Positions 53,470 to 64,000 are shown, counted from the first letter of the stretch. The stretch is 64,000 bases of DNA from Oxalicibacterium faecigallinarum (GCF_014635705.1 NZ_BMDI01000001.1:62001-126000); one strand, 5' to 3'. Numbers and translations: made by a program. Notes: generated from the letters alone by a model not told the origin.

Positions 53470-54235
53470 GCCACTGGTGGTCATCACACGTCCGCTGGCG
53501 CAAGCGCAAGAGCTGGCGCAGCGCACCCAACTTTTGGGGCGATCTGTTGCCTTGTTTCCGTTGCTGGATATCCTGCCATTGCCTGATCCGGCACCGTTAC
53601 GGGCCGCATTGCGTGAACTGGAGCGCTACGCCTTGCTCGCATTCGTCAGTCCCAATGCGATTGATGCGGCGCTGTCGGTGCAGCCAGACTGGCCGGTATC
53701 GGTACCGCTTGCTGTGGTGGGTGAGGGCAGTCGTGCGGCGCTTGCGCGTCATGGGCTGACCGCAGACCGTTACACCATTCACAGTCCACGCAATCGCGAT
53801 CGCACGGATTCCGAAACCTTGCTTGAAGAACTCGATCTGCCAGCGCTGGCTGGCAAGGACGTTTTGATCATCCGCGGCGAGACTGGTCGTGAGTTGCTGG
53901 GTGATGCCTTGCGTAATGCGGGCGTGAGAGTGACTACCGTTGCCGCTTATCGACGCCAGGCGCCTGCGTTGACACCAGCGAAGCGAGCAGAACTTCAACA
54001 CCTGCTGCATGGTCAGAACGACTGGGTCGTGACCAGTTCGGAAGCATTGCGTTTCTGGATGCAGATGGTTGAGCAACTCGACGATGCAGAGGGAGTGGCA
54101 AAAATGCAACAACAACGATTGATCGTTCCGCATGTACGCATCGCAGAAATCGCCCATTCCTTTGGCTTTTCCAAGATCATACAAAGCAGATCAGGCGACG
54201 ATGGACTGCTGGCCGCGTTACAATCTCTTTCATGA
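53462..54235 (+). CDS. hemD: Uroporphyrinogen-III synthase (HemD)
   Basis: The ATG at 53462 ([19 protein letters not shown]) gives 257 residues. HemD is poorly conserved, but [27 protein letters not shown], and [18 protein letters not shown] with the C-terminal [10 protein letters not shown] match the family. It closes hydroxymethylbilane to uroporphyrinogen III. Overlaps hemC and hemX, so translation is coupled. Confidence 0.92.
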   Translation: MTRPLVVITRPLAQAQELAQRTQLLGRSVALFPLLDILPLPDPAPLRAALRELERYALLAFVSPNAIDAALSVQPDWPVSVPLAVVGEGSRAALARHGLTADRYTIHSPRNRDRTDSETLLEELDLPALAGKDVLIIRGETGRELLGDALRNAGVRVTTVAAYRRQAPALTPAKRAELQHLLHGQNDWVVTSSEALRFWMQMVEQLDDAEGVAKMQQQRLIVPHVRIAEIAHSFGFSKIIQSRSGDDGLLAALQSLS

Positions 54236-55377
54236 ACGACATGCAGAATTCACAAGAAAATAAGGCACAAGCCACCACGGAGACAGTGCCATCGAGCCAG
54301 CAGGATAGCGGGCAGCCTCCCATCGATAAAAAAGCAAAATCAGGTAATGGCACGCAGCGACTTTTGTCGGTGGCGGTCATTGTGCTGGCCGGTTTGCTGG
54401 GAGCGCAGTGGTGGATGTCGCATCAGCAACTCAACGCCTTGCGTGCGGAAGTCGCCAAACGCATGCAGAGCGGCGATGAAGTCAGTAACGAAACCAAGAT
54501 CATCGCCAAGTCCGTGCAGGAGACAGTTACCGAGGTGCAGGCCAAGGTCAGTGTGCTGGAAGGCAAGCAGCTCGAGGCACAAAGCCAGCAGCTGGCGCTG
54601 GAACAGTTGTATCAGGACTTGTTCAAGCGTCGCGATGACTGGGCACTGGCTGAGATTGAGCAGGTCCTGTCTACTGCCAGCCAACAGTTGCAACTGGCGG
54701 GTAATGTACCTGGTGCCTTGATCGCCTTGCAAAACGCCGATGCACGTCTGGCGCGCGCCGACACGCCCCAATTTGTCAAAATCCGTCGTGCCATCGCCAA
54801 TGATATCGAGCGCCTGAAAGCGTTGCCGGCACTGGATCTGACAGGCATCGCATTGCGAATCGACAGCGTCATCGGTCAGATTGATCGCATGCCTCTGCTG
54901 GCCGATGAGCAGCCAGCGCAGCAAGCCAATGAACCGAAGAATCGCCAGCCCGTCCTCAAGAAAGGCGCTGTGGCAGCGGAACAGCCCGTCAAGGACGACT
55001 GGACCATCGCCTGGAAAGCACGCTGGGATAGCTGGTCGAGCGAAATGTGGAGCGATGTCCGCCAGTTGGTCCGCATCCGCACCGTGGACAGTGACGATGC
55101 CTTGCTTCTCTCGCCAAGTCAGGCCTACTACGCGCGAGAAAATCTGAAGCTGCGTCTGCTCAACGCGCGTCTGGCTTTGCTGTCGCGTAACGAAAGTGCG
55201 TTCCGCAGCGACATGATTGCGGCGCAGGATGCGATTGCCCGTTATTTCGATACCCGTGCCAAACAGACACAGACTGCACAGGCATTGCTCAAGCAAGTGC
55301 AGTCCAGCAACCTGGCGATCGAAATGCCAACGCTGGCAGAAAGCCTCAATGCCGTGCGCAACTTCAAGGCACCTTGA
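54232..55377 (+). CDS. hemX: HemX membrane protein of the heme operon
   Basis: The 381-residue product has a low-complexity start, one membrane helix (about 44-62, LLSVAVIVLAGLLGAQWWM) and a long coiled-coil region (LRAEVAKRMQ to about 130). A helical C-terminal domain shows DALLLSPSQAYYARENLKLRLLNARLALL. HemX proteins are annotated as uroporphyrinogen methylase-related but lack a SAM motif. A scaffolding role in heme synthesis is more likely. ATGA overlap with hemD. Confidence 0.9.
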   Translation: MNDMQNSQENKAQATTETVPSSQQDSGQPPIDKKAKSGNGTQRLLSVAVIVLAGLLGAQWWMSHQQLNALRAEVAKRMQSGDEVSNETKIIAKSVQETVTEVQAKVSVLEGKQLEAQSQQLALEQLYQDLFKRRDDWALAEIEQVLSTASQQLQLAGNVPGALIALQNADARLARADTPQFVKIRRAIANDIERLKALPALDLTGIALRIDSVIGQIDRMPLLADEQPAQQANEPKNRQPVLKKGAVAAEQPVKDDWTIAWKARWDSWSSEMWSDVRQLVRIRTVDSDDALLLSPSQAYYARENLKLRLLNARLALLSRNESAFRSDMIAAQDAIARYFDTRAKQTQTAQALLKQVQSSNLAIEMPTLAESLNAVRNFKAP

Positions 55378-55413
55378 TGACTTGCGGTCTCAACCTGATT
55401 TTTTGCCACTGAT

Positions 55414-56610
55414 ATGCGTTTCTTCCTCTGGATTCTTGCCCTGTTCGCTTCTGCCATCGGCATCGCCGTGGCAGCGCATTACAACGTGGGCAACGTGGTG
55501 TTTTTCTATCCGCCATACCGGATCGATCTGTCGCTGAATTTTTTCATCCTGCTGGCGATCCTGTTGTTCGCCATGATTTATGCAGTGCTGAAAACCATCC
55601 GTGTCACCAAAGCCATGCCGGGCCGGGTCGCCGCCTATCGCCGTGACAAGCTGGAAAAAAAAGGCAATCAGGCATTGCGCGAGGCGTTGAAATATTACTT
55701 CGAAGGCCGTTTCGGTCATGCCGAAAAGGCGGCCATGCGTGCCAGTGAGTCGCCCGAGAACGCCGGGCTGGCTGCCCTGATCGCGGCACGAGCAGCGCAT
55801 CGCATGCAGCAGACCGATCGTCGCGACACCTGGCTGGCAACGCTGGAAGAAGATGCGTCGCTTAAAAGCGCACGCCTGATGACGGCGATCGAATTGCTGG
55901 TCGATGAACGTCAGCCGGAACTGGCGCTCAAGGTTGTCGATGAACTGAATGCCAACGGCACACGCCATATCCATGCTTTGCGCATGGCACTGAAAGCGAA
56001 TCAGCGTGCCCACAACTGGCCGGAAGTGCTGCGGCTGGTACGCACGCTGGACAAGAACAACGCATTGCATCCGGCCTTGTCGCTGCGTTTACGCGAACTG
56101 GCTTACGACGATCTGCTACGCAATCCGGCCAACGATGCGGAATCGATCCGCAATGTCTGGTTTGCGATTCCTGCCGAAGATCGTATCAAGCCGTATGTCG
56201 CTTTGCGTGCTGCCCATGCTTTCAATCAACGCGGTTTGCATGACGGCGCGCGCACCATCGTCGAGAAAGCCATGGCGGAAGAATGGGACGATCGCCTGTT
56301 ACGTCCATACCGCGACGCGGTGGCGGAGCAGGGTACGCCGGCGCTGGTTGCCCAGATCGAGCGCTGCGAAGAATGGCATCGCAAGCATCCGGCCGATCCG
56401 GAACTGGAACTGACATTGGCAACGCTGTGTCTGCGCCAGCAATTGTGGGGCAAGGCACAACGTCATCTGGAGCAGGCCCTGTCCGATGCGGTCACGCCAC
56501 GTCAGCAGCAGGAAAGCCACCGCAAGCTGGCGCAAATGTATGAATCCCTGAATCAACCGGAAAAGGCCGCCGCGCATTATCGTCAGTGTGCACTGCTGGT
56601 TGCTGCCTGA
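55414..56610 (+). CDS. hemY: HemY (heme biosynthesis, TPR protein)
   Basis: The 398-residue product starts RFFLWILALFASAIGIAVAA with two membrane helices (second about 43-60, FFILLAILLFAMIYAVLK), the HemY N-terminal domain. TPR-like helices fill the rest (e.g. PVDPELELT-like HPADPELELTLATLCLRQ). The HemX-HemY pair follows hemCD in Proteobacteria; its exact biochemical role in late heme synthesis is unsettled. It begins 36 bases after hemX and ends the operon. Confidence 0.93.
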   Translation: MRFFLWILALFASAIGIAVAAHYNVGNVVFFYPPYRIDLSLNFFILLAILLFAMIYAVLKTIRVTKAMPGRVAAYRRDKLEKKGNQALREALKYYFEGRFGHAEKAAMRASESPENAGLAALIAARAAHRMQQTDRRDTWLATLEEDASLKSARLMTAIELLVDERQPELALKVVDELNANGTRHIHALRMALKANQRAHNWPEVLRLVRTLDKNNALHPALSLRLRELAYDDLLRNPANDAESIRNVWFAIPAEDRIKPYVALRAAHAFNQRGLHDGARTIVEKAMAEEWDDRLLRPYRDAVAEQGTPALVAQIERCEEWHRKHPADPELELTLATLCLRQQLWGKAQRHLEQALSDAVTPRQQQESHRKLAQMYESLNQPEKAAAHYRQCALLVAA

Positions 56611-56661
56611 TTGGCGATGCGGCCGTCAGCCCCGATTCAGGTTGGACGTCGTCATAGCCGC

Positions 56662-56667
56662 TATAAT
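56662..56667 (+). promoter_or_regulatory. Candidate -10 box for ppa
   Basis: A perfect TATAAT lies 37 bases before the ppa ATG; the -35 is not clear. Weak prediction. Confidence 0.35.
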
Positions 56668-56704
56668 CACGCGTTGCATCATCCACTACTTTTGAGAAAT
56701 CACC

Positions 56705-57241
56705 ATGAGTTTGAATAACGTACCAGCCGGCAAAGACCTGCCAAACGACTTCAACGTCATCATCGAAATCCCGATGAACGGCGAACCTGTCAAATACGAA
56801 GTGGACAAGGAATCTGGCGCGATCTTCGTTGATCGCTTCATGAGCACCGCCATGCACTATCCGTGCAACTACGGTTATATCCCGAGCACGCTGTCGGACG
56901 ACGGTGATCCGGTTGACGTCTTGGTCGTCACGCCTTTCCCGTTGCAGCCTGGTGTCGTCGTGCGTTGCCGTACCATCGGCGTGCTGAAAATGACGGACGA
57001 AGCAGGTACCGACGCCAAACTGCTGGCCGTGCCTGTCGATAAACTGATCCCCATCTACAAGGAATGGCAGAAGCCTGAAGATGCAGGTACTTTCCTGCTG
57101 AATCAAATCCAGCATTTCTTTGAACACTACAAGGATCTGGAAAAAGGCAAATGGGTCAAGGTGGATGGCTGGGGTTCGGCCGACGATGCCAAGGCAGAAA
57201 TTCTGGCGGGCGCAGCAGCGTATGCAAAGACGCAGGCCTGA
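56705..57241 (+). CDS. ppa: Inorganic pyrophosphatase
   Basis: The 178-residue product is a family-I soluble pyrophosphatase. The metal site signature [16 protein letters not shown] is intact, as are the N-terminal [22 protein letters not shown] and [11 protein letters not shown]. It pulls biosynthetic reactions by removing PPi. Length fits the hexameric bacterial form. Terminator follows. Confidence 0.97.
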   Translation: MSLNNVPAGKDLPNDFNVIIEIPMNGEPVKYEVDKESGAIFVDRFMSTAMHYPCNYGYIPSTLSDDGDPVDVLVVTPFPLQPGVVVRCRTIGVLKMTDEAGTDAKLLAVPVDKLIPIYKEWQKPEDAGTFLLNQIQHFFEHYKDLEKGKWVKVDGWGSADDAKAEILAGAAAYAKTQA

Positions 57242-57259
57242 TCATTCTGGCTGCCAAGA

Positions 57260-57284
57260 AACGCACCTTCGGGTGCGTTTTTTT
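57260..57284 (+). terminator. Terminator after ppa
   Basis: AACGCACC and GGTGCGTT flank a TTCG tetraloop, followed by TTTTT. It ends 18 bases before the opposing kinase stop. Confidence 0.88.
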
Positions 57285-57301
57285 ATGGCTGATCCGTTTC
57301 T

Positions 57302-58342
57302 TCAGTTCTTGCCGAGATACATGTAGAGCACGATCATGATCGCGGCAATGACCCCGACCAGCGGCCAGAATACGCGTGGTGTGGAGACTTCTTCATTACT
57401 GGCCGGCATCGTGGTGCCAGCCGCCGGCGTGCGTCGCTGTAGGCGGCGCGTACGTGTCAAATGGCGCTTGATGTCGAGCGCCATGGCAGCGGCTGAAGGG
57501 TAGCGTTTTTCCGGATTCTTGTGCATCGCCTTGATGACGATCTTGGAGAGCGCCAGCGGAATATCCGACGACAGCTTGTGCGGTGCCAGAACGGAAGAGC
57601 GACTGGTGATTTGCTGCAGCAGCTTTTCGGTATCCGATGCATGAAAAGGCTTCTGTCCCGTCAGCATTTCATACATGACGGCACCGAGCGAATAAATGTC
57701 CGTGCGCGGATCGACAGCCTGTCCACTGGCTTGCTCCGGTGACATGTAGTTGGGCGTGCCCAGCAGATTGTCATGGAACAAGGTAGCGGGCATGTCGCCA
57801 TGACGGGTCCGTTCCAGCAGACGGTTGGGAATCCGTGCGATGCCGAAATCCATGATCTTGGGCTGATGATCCTCTGTCAGGAAGATGTTGGAGGGTTTGA
57901 TATCGCGATGGATGACGCCGCGACGATGAGCATGATCAAGTGCATCCGCCAGCTTCCAGGCGATTGAGGCCACGTCTTCGGTCGAAAAACGGTAACCGTC
58001 TTCCAGCATCTTGCTGACCTCGCTGCCATTCAGGTATTCCATCGCGATGAAAGCATGGTTGCTTTCGGTCGAGACTTCGTAAATCACTACGATATGGGCG
58101 TGTGCCAGTTGTCCGGCGGCGCGCGCTTCGTTGATGAACTGCTGCTCGTGCTGCATGCGTTCGGCATGCGTCAGGCGACTGCGAAGCGTTTTGACCGCGA
58201 CCTGACGATCAATGACAGGATCGTGGGCAAGATAGACAACGCCACTGGAGCCTTGCCCGATTTCTTCCTGAATGACAAAGCGGCCCAGCCGGGATGGCAT
58301 CTCATTGTTGGCGAGGCTGGAACGTGCGGAAGGCGAGGTCAT
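57302..58342 (-). CDS. Hanks-type Ser/Thr protein kinase, membrane-anchored
   Basis: The 346-residue product has a complete eukaryotic-like kinase domain (about 20-285). It shows the Gly-rich loop IGQGSSGVVYLA, Lys51 in VAVKTL, the catalytic HRDIKPSN with Asp147, DFG with Asp165, and GTPNYMSPEQ. A basic juxtamembrane stretch (about 292-304) leads to a single C-terminal membrane helix (VFWPLVGVIAAIMIVLYMYL). No extracytoplasmic sensor follows. No phosphatase or FHA gene is adjacent, so targets are unknown. Confidence 0.92.
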   Translation of the reverse strand: MTSPSARSSLANNEMPSRLGRFVIQEEIGQGSSGVVYLAHDPVIDRQVAVKTLRSRLTHAERMQHEQQFINEARAAGQLAHAHIVVIYEVSTESNHAFIAMEYLNGSEVSKMLEDGYRFSTEDVASIAWKLADALDHAHRRGVIHRDIKPSNIFLTEDHQPKIMDFGIARIPNRLLERTRHGDMPATLFHDNLLGTPNYMSPEQASGQAVDPRTDIYSLGAVMYEMLTGQKPFHASDTEKLLQQITSRSSVLAPHKLSSDIPLALSKIVIKAMHKNPEKRYPSAAAMALDIKRHLTRTRRLQRRTPAAGTTMPASNEEVSTPRVFWPLVGVIAAIMIVLYMYLGKN

Positions 58343-58406
58343 TGTGCCGTTAGCATGCCTTGACTGGGATTTTGTTGCAATAAGGCAAATGTCAAATCTT
58401 GTGCTT

Positions 58407-59597
58407 TCAGGATTTAAACGGATTACGCTCGTTCAGTTCGTCGATGTAATTGGCGATGCCACTACTTTCCCGCTTGAGAAAATCGTCGATGGCATCGGCA
58501 AAGCCGGGGTGTGCGAGCCAGTGGGCAGACCAGGTTTTCTGTGGCAAAAAGCCACGCGCCATTTTGTGCTCCCCTTGTGCGCCCCCTTCAAAACAGGCGA
58601 TTTTTTGAGCGATGCAGAATTCCAGTGGCTGATAGTAAGCTGTCTCGAAATGCAGACAGTCAACATGCACCAGCGCCCCCCAATAGCGACCATACAAGGT
58701 CTGCTGATCATGTACCAGCAACGAAGAAGCAATTGGCTCCCCATCCTGCTCGGCAACGATCAGTAACAGGTTATCTGGCATATCGCGACCGATACGCAGA
58801 AAGAAATCCAGATTCAGGTAGGGGGTTGAGCGATGTGCGGCATAGGTGTGATCGTAGCAGCGCTTGAAAAATTGCCAGTCCGCTTCACTTGTATCTCGCC
58901 CCGCGATGTGGCGAAACCGGACGCCGGCTTCCTGCACCTTGCGTCGCTCTGCGCGGATGTTTTTGCGCTTCTTGCGTTCCAGTGTCTCGAGAAACGCCTC
59001 GAAGTCGGTATAGTCGGCGTTAATCCAGTGAAACTGCACGCCACTGCGCAGCATGAATCCAGCGCGCTGCAACTGGTCGGCTTCGTCCTGCGGTGGATAA
59101 AGAATGTGGGTCGAGGAAAGTCGGTTGCTCCGCTGAACGGTGTCCAGTGTGGTGATCAGTGCAGAACGCGCTTGCGCATCACGCGCCAGCAAACGGCTGC
59201 CAGTGACGGGTGTAAATGGGATGGCCGACAACAATTTGGGGTAGTAATCGAGTCCATTGCGTTGATAGGCATCGGCCCATGCCCAGTCGAATACATATTC
59301 GCCATATGAATGTCCCTTGACATAGAGCGGTAATGCAGCGGCGAGTCCGGCATCGTCCCATAACGTGATGAATTGGGGCTGCCAGCCGCTATGGACGGAC
59401 GCGCTGCCGCTTTCGTGCAAGGCATCCAGAAAGGCAAAGGAGAGAAAGGGGTTGGCATTGGCTTGCAGTGCGATCAATTGATCCCAAGCGGATTGTCCGA
59501 TTTCCGATAGAGAAGACACGATGCGCGTGCGATAATCGGAAGCCAATGTGTCTGTGGTTGCGCCTGTCGTCGATGTTTCAGCGTTCAATTCAGCCAC
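58407..59597 (-). CDS. DUF482 GNAT-like acyltransferase
   Basis: The 396-residue product starts with a poorly ordered leader, then the DUF482 (PF04339) pattern NPFLSFAFLDALHESGSA, FDWAWADAYQRNGLDYYPKL, and RKKRKNIRAERRKVQEAG. These proteins look like FemAB/GNAT aminoacyl- or N-acyltransferases. Substrate is unknown. It lies 64 bases from the kinase gene start, same strand, and is divergent from nadE. Confidence 0.88.
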   Translation of the reverse strand: MAELNAETSTTGATTDTLASDYRTRIVSSLSEIGQSAWDQLIALQANANPFLSFAFLDALHESGSASVHSGWQPQFITLWDDAGLAAALPLYVKGHSYGEYVFDWAWADAYQRNGLDYYPKLLSAIPFTPVTGSRLLARDAQARSALITTLDTVQRSNRLSSTHILYPPQDEADQLQRAGFMLRSGVQFHWINADYTDFEAFLETLERKKRKNIRAERRKVQEAGVRFRHIAGRDTSEADWQFFKRCYDHTYAAHRSTPYLNLDFFLRIGRDMPDNLLLIVAEQDGEPIASSLLVHDQQTLYGRYWGALVHVDCLHFETAYYQPLEFCIAQKIACFEGGAQGEHKMARGFLPQKTWSAHWLAHPGFADAIDDFLKRESSGIANYIDELNERNPFKS

Positions 59598-59656
59598 TCT
59601 TTGTGATCACGACATGAAGTATTTTCAATCATTCGTTTCAGATTCGTTTTCAAGCC

Positions 59657-61270
59657 ATGACCGTTAAAGTTGCCATTGCCCAAATCAATAGCACTGTCGG
59701 CGACCTCGCCGCTAACAGTGCAAAAATTGCCGACTTCGCGCGACGCGCGGCAGCGCAGGGTGCCGATATTGTCCTCACGCCTGAAATGTCGCTGGTTGGG
59801 TATCCACCGGAAGATCTTTTGCTGCGTGAGTCATTCTACGCAAAAACGGCAGAGACGTTGGCGGCGCTGGCGGTTGAACTTGCCGACCTGAAGGAAGTGC
59901 ATGTGGTGGTCGGTCATCCGCTGCAGGATGGCACCTTGTATTTCAATGCCGCGTCGGTTTTGTTGAATGGCGTGATCGCTGGCACGTACTGCAAGCGCGA
60001 ATTGCCGAACACGACGGTGTTCGATGAAAAGCGTTACTTCGATGCGGCTGATCAGCCGCTGTTCTTTGACATCAAAGGCGTGCGTTTCGGTATCAATATC
60101 TGCGAAGACACCTGGTTCAAGGCAGCACCCGCCGCTGCGGCTGATGCCGGTGTGCAGGTGCTGCTGGTGCCGAATGGTTCGCCCTATCATTTGAAAAAGC
60201 AGCATCTGCGTGTCAACACCATGCGTGAAAACGTATGCAGCCAGGGCATGAGCGTGGTCTATGCCAATCTGGTTGGCGGACAGGATGAACTGATTTTTGA
60301 TGGCAATTCCTTTGTTCTGGATCGTGATGGTGCCGTGCGGGCGCATTTGCAGCACTGCGTAGAGGATTTGCAGATAGTCGAATTCCAGGGCGCAGAGCCG
60401 GTGGATGCGACCATCGTGGAAGAGTTGCCGATGGAAGCGCAGGTCTACAAGGCGCTGGTCCTGGGCGTGCGCGATTACATCGGAAAGAACGGTTTCCCGG
60501 GGGCCTTGCTGGGGTTGTCGGGGGGTGTTGATTCCGCGCTGGTGCTGGCAATTGCTGTCGATGCGCTGGGTGCCGACAAGGTGAGGGCGATCATGATGCC
60601 GTCGCCGTACACGGCAGATATCTCGATGATTGATTCGCGCGACATGGTCAAGCGCGTGGGTGTCCGTTATGACGAAATCTCGATCGGCGACTGTTTTGAT
60701 GCCTTCAACCGCACTTTGGCTGAAGAGTTTAAAGGCTTGTCGCTGGATACCACGGAAGAAAACATCCAGGCGCGTATTCGCGGCACCATCATGATGGCGC
60801 TGTCGAACAAGTATGGTTCGATCGTGCTGACGACCGGTAACAAGAGCGAGATGGCCGTTGGATATTGCACCTTGTACGGCGATATGGCGGGCGGTTTTGC
60901 CGTGATCAAGGATATCGCCAAGACTTTGGTGTATCGCTTGTGTGCATATCGTAACTCCGTGTCGGACATCATTCCGGATCGTATTCTGACGCGCGCCCCT
61001 TCCGCCGAGTTACGCCCGGATCAGACCGATCAGGATTCGTTGCCGGAATATGACGTGCTGGATGGCATCATGCAGCGTTACATGGAGGAAAATCAGAGTC
61101 GTGCCGAGATCATCGCCAGTGGTTATCGCGAGGAGGATGTGAATCGGGTGACGCATCTGATCAAGATCAATGAATACAAGCGCCGCCAGTCGCCGGTCGG
61201 TATTCGCATTACGCATCGTGCGTTTGGACGCGATTGGCGTTATCCAATTACTTCCAAATTCCGTGATTGA
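59657..61270 (+). CDS. nadE: Glutamine-dependent NAD+ synthetase
   Basis: The 537-residue product has an N-terminal nitrilase-type glutaminase with triad Glu43 (TPEMSLVGYPPEDLL), Lys113 (YCKRELPNT) and Cys149 (NICEDTWF). The C-terminal synthetase has the ATP loop LSGGVDSALVLAI and TTGNKSEMAVGY. It amidates deamido-NAD using glutamine. It precedes glnB by 77 bases, a common pairing in Burkholderiales. Confidence 0.97.
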   Translation: MTVKVAIAQINSTVGDLAANSAKIADFARRAAAQGADIVLTPEMSLVGYPPEDLLLRESFYAKTAETLAALAVELADLKEVHVVVGHPLQDGTLYFNAASVLLNGVIAGTYCKRELPNTTVFDEKRYFDAADQPLFFDIKGVRFGINICEDTWFKAAPAAAADAGVQVLLVPNGSPYHLKKQHLRVNTMRENVCSQGMSVVYANLVGGQDELIFDGNSFVLDRDGAVRAHLQHCVEDLQIVEFQGAEPVDATIVEELPMEAQVYKALVLGVRDYIGKNGFPGALLGLSGGVDSALVLAIAVDALGADKVRAIMMPSPYTADISMIDSRDMVKRVGVRYDEISIGDCFDAFNRTLAEEFKGLSLDTTEENIQARIRGTIMMALSNKYGSIVLTTGNKSEMAVGYCTLYGDMAGGFAVIKDIAKTLVYRLCAYRNSVSDIIPDRILTRAPSAELRPDQTDQDSLPEYDVLDGIMQRYMEENQSRAEIIASGYREEDVNRVTHLIKINEYKRRQSPVGIRITHRAFGRDWRYPITSKFRD

Positions 61271-61314
61271 TGGCACAATGGAGTGGATTGCTGCATATGG
61301 CGCTCAAGATTTAA

Positions 61315-61686
<372 letters not shown>

Positions 61687-61702
61687 TTTGCCACCCGAAA
61701 TA

Positions 61703-61736
61703 AAAAAGAGCGTTGGCTGCAGTCAACGCTCTTTTT
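61703..61736. terminator. Terminator between glnB and the Smr gene
   Basis: AAAAAGAGCGTTG and CAACGCTCTTTTT are perfect arms around an 8-base loop with A and T runs on both sides. It serves two convergent genes. Confidence 0.9.
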
Positions 61737-61758
61737 GTTTGTGCTTTACTGACGAAGC

Positions 61759-62403
61759 TTAACTGGCACGTAGCAAGACAATTAACGCACCCGCCCCGCC
61801 ATCCGCAGCGCGTGCCTGACAAAATGCGATGACTTCATCCTTTTGTACCAGCCAGTTGCGGACTTTCTTCTTGAGTACAGGTTCCTTGTTCAGCGAGCCT
61901 AATCCCTTGCCGTGAATCACACGCACACAGCGCTGGCCGCGCTTGATCGCCTGGCGCAAGAATTCGCCCAGCGCATCACGTGCTTCATCGGTGCGCATGC
62001 CGTGCAGATCGAGCTGGCTCTGGATTACCCAGTGACCGCGTCGCAGCTTGCGCAAGACGTCCGGGCCGATACCGTTGCGCGCGTAGCTGAGCGCCTCATC
62101 AGTGTCGAGCAGGGATTCAATCGTGAATTCGTCAGAGAGCGATTCGCGTAGCGCGGCCTGTTCATCCGCCAGATGCTGGCGTGCAATGGGCAGGGGACGT
62201 GGTTCGGCAACAATGATCTTGTCTGCTGACTTGAGTGGCTGAACGTCGCCAATGCTGCTGCGGAACAGGTTCGCTTCTTGCCGAGCAACGTGTTCTGCAC
62301 GCAGCCGTTCCGCTTCGGCAAGACGACGCGCTTCTTCCTGCTTCTTCAAATCCTTGTGCAAGGATTTGAGTGCGGTGAAGTCCTTGATCGACGCAGGCGG
62401 CAT
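61759..62403 (-). CDS. Smr-domain protein
   Basis: The 214-residue product has a charged helical N-terminal half (LHKDLKKQEEARRLAEAER). The C-terminal Smr domain has the motifs QLDLHGMRTDEARDALGEFL and CVRVIHGKGLGS. Stand-alone Smr proteins nick DNA or RNA, and some act on collided ribosomes. Function here is not established. It starts 104 bases past the trxB stop; a hairpin lies in between. Confidence 0.92.
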   Translation of the reverse strand: MPPASIKDFTALKSLHKDLKKQEEARRLAEAERLRAEHVARQEANLFRSSIGDVQPLKSADKIIVAEPRPLPIARQHLADEQAALRESLSDEFTIESLLDTDEALSYARNGIGPDVLRKLRRGHWVIQSQLDLHGMRTDEARDALGEFLRQAIKRGQRCVRVIHGKGLGSLNKEPVLKKKVRNWLVQKDEVIAFCQARAADGGAGALIVLLRAS

Positions 62404-62469
62404 GATGCACTCCGCTAGTAATTACGTGTCTGAAATCACGTATGAGGAACGACGAGGAAAAGAATAAAG

Positions 62470-62506
62470 AAAAGGGCCGGCCTCAGCAATGGTGGCGGCC
62501 CTTTCT
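62470..62506 (-). terminator. Terminator after trxB
   Basis: AAAGGGCCG and CGGCCCTTT are perfect arms with a 16-base loop; the minus-strand side continues TTTCTTTATT. Confidence 0.7.
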
Positions 62507-62507
62507 C

Positions 62508-63479
<972 letters not shown>

Positions 63480-63789
63480 TTAGGCTGAAAAAAGACGAAA
63501 ACTCAGGGATTACACGTAGTCATATGCCGGTGGGGCATGAAAATTTCAACGGTATCCGGAATTATTCGTGTAACAACGTAAAAACTGGTTAAGATTATAG
63601 ACGAACCGGTCATGGCGCGAGGGACGCGCCGTTGACCGCGCTTACCGACGTCGTGCCGGCAGATTTGATGTAGCGTTGGCGTCGGAATTGGCATCTGCCA
63701 GACCTGTTTGACCCTCTGCCGAAGAATTTGCGCCGATGCAAACCACTTTGCAAAGTGCGGTTCTCAACTGACGCAACGCGTCTCGATTT

Positions 63790-64000
63790 ATGACAAAGAC
63801 AAGCCAAGCCTATACCCGCAAGACCAACAATTCCAAAGCGCCACCGCCGCCCGGCCGTATCGCTCGCCTGCTTTCCGAGGCACGCTGGCTGGTACTCTCG
63901 GTGGTGACCTTGTACCTGATCCTGATTTTCATGACGTATTCGCCAGTCGATCCGGGCTGGTCGCACGCCAATATGGTGACCAAGCTGAACAACCTTGGTG
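63790..64000 (+). CDS. ftsK: DNA translocase FtsK, N-terminal part (cut by window edge)
   Basis: The gene starts at the ATG at 63790 and runs off the window. The first 70 residues show a basic, Pro-rich leader (KTNNSKAPPPPGRIARLLS) and the first FtsK_4TM helix (WLVLSVVTLYLILIFMTYSPVDPGWSH). The YSPVDPGWSH stretch is typical of betaproteobacterial FtsK. FtsK pumps chromosome ends across the septum. Divergent from trxB, as in related species. Confidence 0.85.
   Translation, partial: MTKTSQAYTRKTNNSKAPPPPGRIARLLSEARWLVLSVVTLYLILIFMTYSPVDPGWSHANMVTKLNNLG

Overview
This window looks like a chromosomal stretch from a betaproteobacterium of order Burkholderiales, most likely family Oxalobacteraceae (Herminiimonas/Janthinobacterium-like). 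That placement is inference from gene content and order: earP next to efp with Arg32, hemC-hemD-hemX-hemY beside a 953-residue ppc, the cys operon with a DUF934 gene and an iron-sulfur CysH, and an orphan Bug-family binding protein. Genes are tightly packed, with many 1-4 base ATGA overlaps and well-formed hairpin terminators. There is one tRNA (Lys, UUU), no rRNA, no CRISPR array, no recognisable transposase and no prophage.

Layout. 1-1756: a partial gene end, a BON-domain envelope protein, an entericidin-like lipoprotein and a DUF883 membrane protein, all of cell-envelope or stress type. 2023-5787: a TauD-like dioxygenase plus a three-gene NitT/TauT-type ABC importer. 5939-6915: a degenerate PilZ protein, a small unknown and tRNA-Lys. 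7073-13013: the tol-pal envelope operon read leftwards (ybgC-tolQ-tolR-tolA-tolB-pal-cpoB) with an SDR upstream. 13165-17365: pepA divergent from lptF-lptG-cbiX. 17375-25282: assimilatory sulfate operon read leftwards (TauE exporter, cysI, DUF934, cysH, cysD, cysN, cobA) divergent from its presumed activator cysB. 25304-28637: methyltransferase, two unknowns, a Bug solute receptor and exonuclease III. 28740-31936: glyA with a long structured leader, nrdR and a DUF72 protein. 32125-36870: marR plus an RND-independent tripartite pump (outer-membrane factor, EmrA, EmrB). 36951-38818: earP-efp. 38908-42985: M48 peptidase, DUF898, bactofilin and purU. 43088-43585: an inverted pair of diverged dispersed repeats. 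43687-48529: esterase, mog, yjgA, pmbA and argH. 48644-49342: an AT-rich SRA-like/HNH endonuclease gene. 49440-57241: ppc, hemCDXY and ppa. 57302-64000: a membrane Ser/Thr kinase, a DUF482 acyltransferase, nadE, glnB, an Smr protein, trxB and the start of ftsK.

How parts fit. CysDN makes APS, the iron-sulfur CysH reduces it to sulfite and CysI reduces sulfite to sulfide. CobA and the nearby CbiX can supply steps of the siroheme that CysI needs. The tau-like cluster may bring in an organosulfur source. EarP modifies Arg32 of EF-P, which is encoded next to it. The heme operon runs from porphobilinogen deaminase to HemY. GlyA and PurU both handle one-carbon folates, and both have unusually hairpin-rich leaders.

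The most interesting non-routine signals are the solitary SRA-like/HNH gene between argH and ppc (a candidate modification-dependent restriction enzyme), the inverted repeat pair at 43.1-43.6 kb, the glyA and purU leaders, the perfect inverted repeat between cysB and the cys operon, and the MarR-type operator. No whole new multi-gene system could be supported from the sequence alone.
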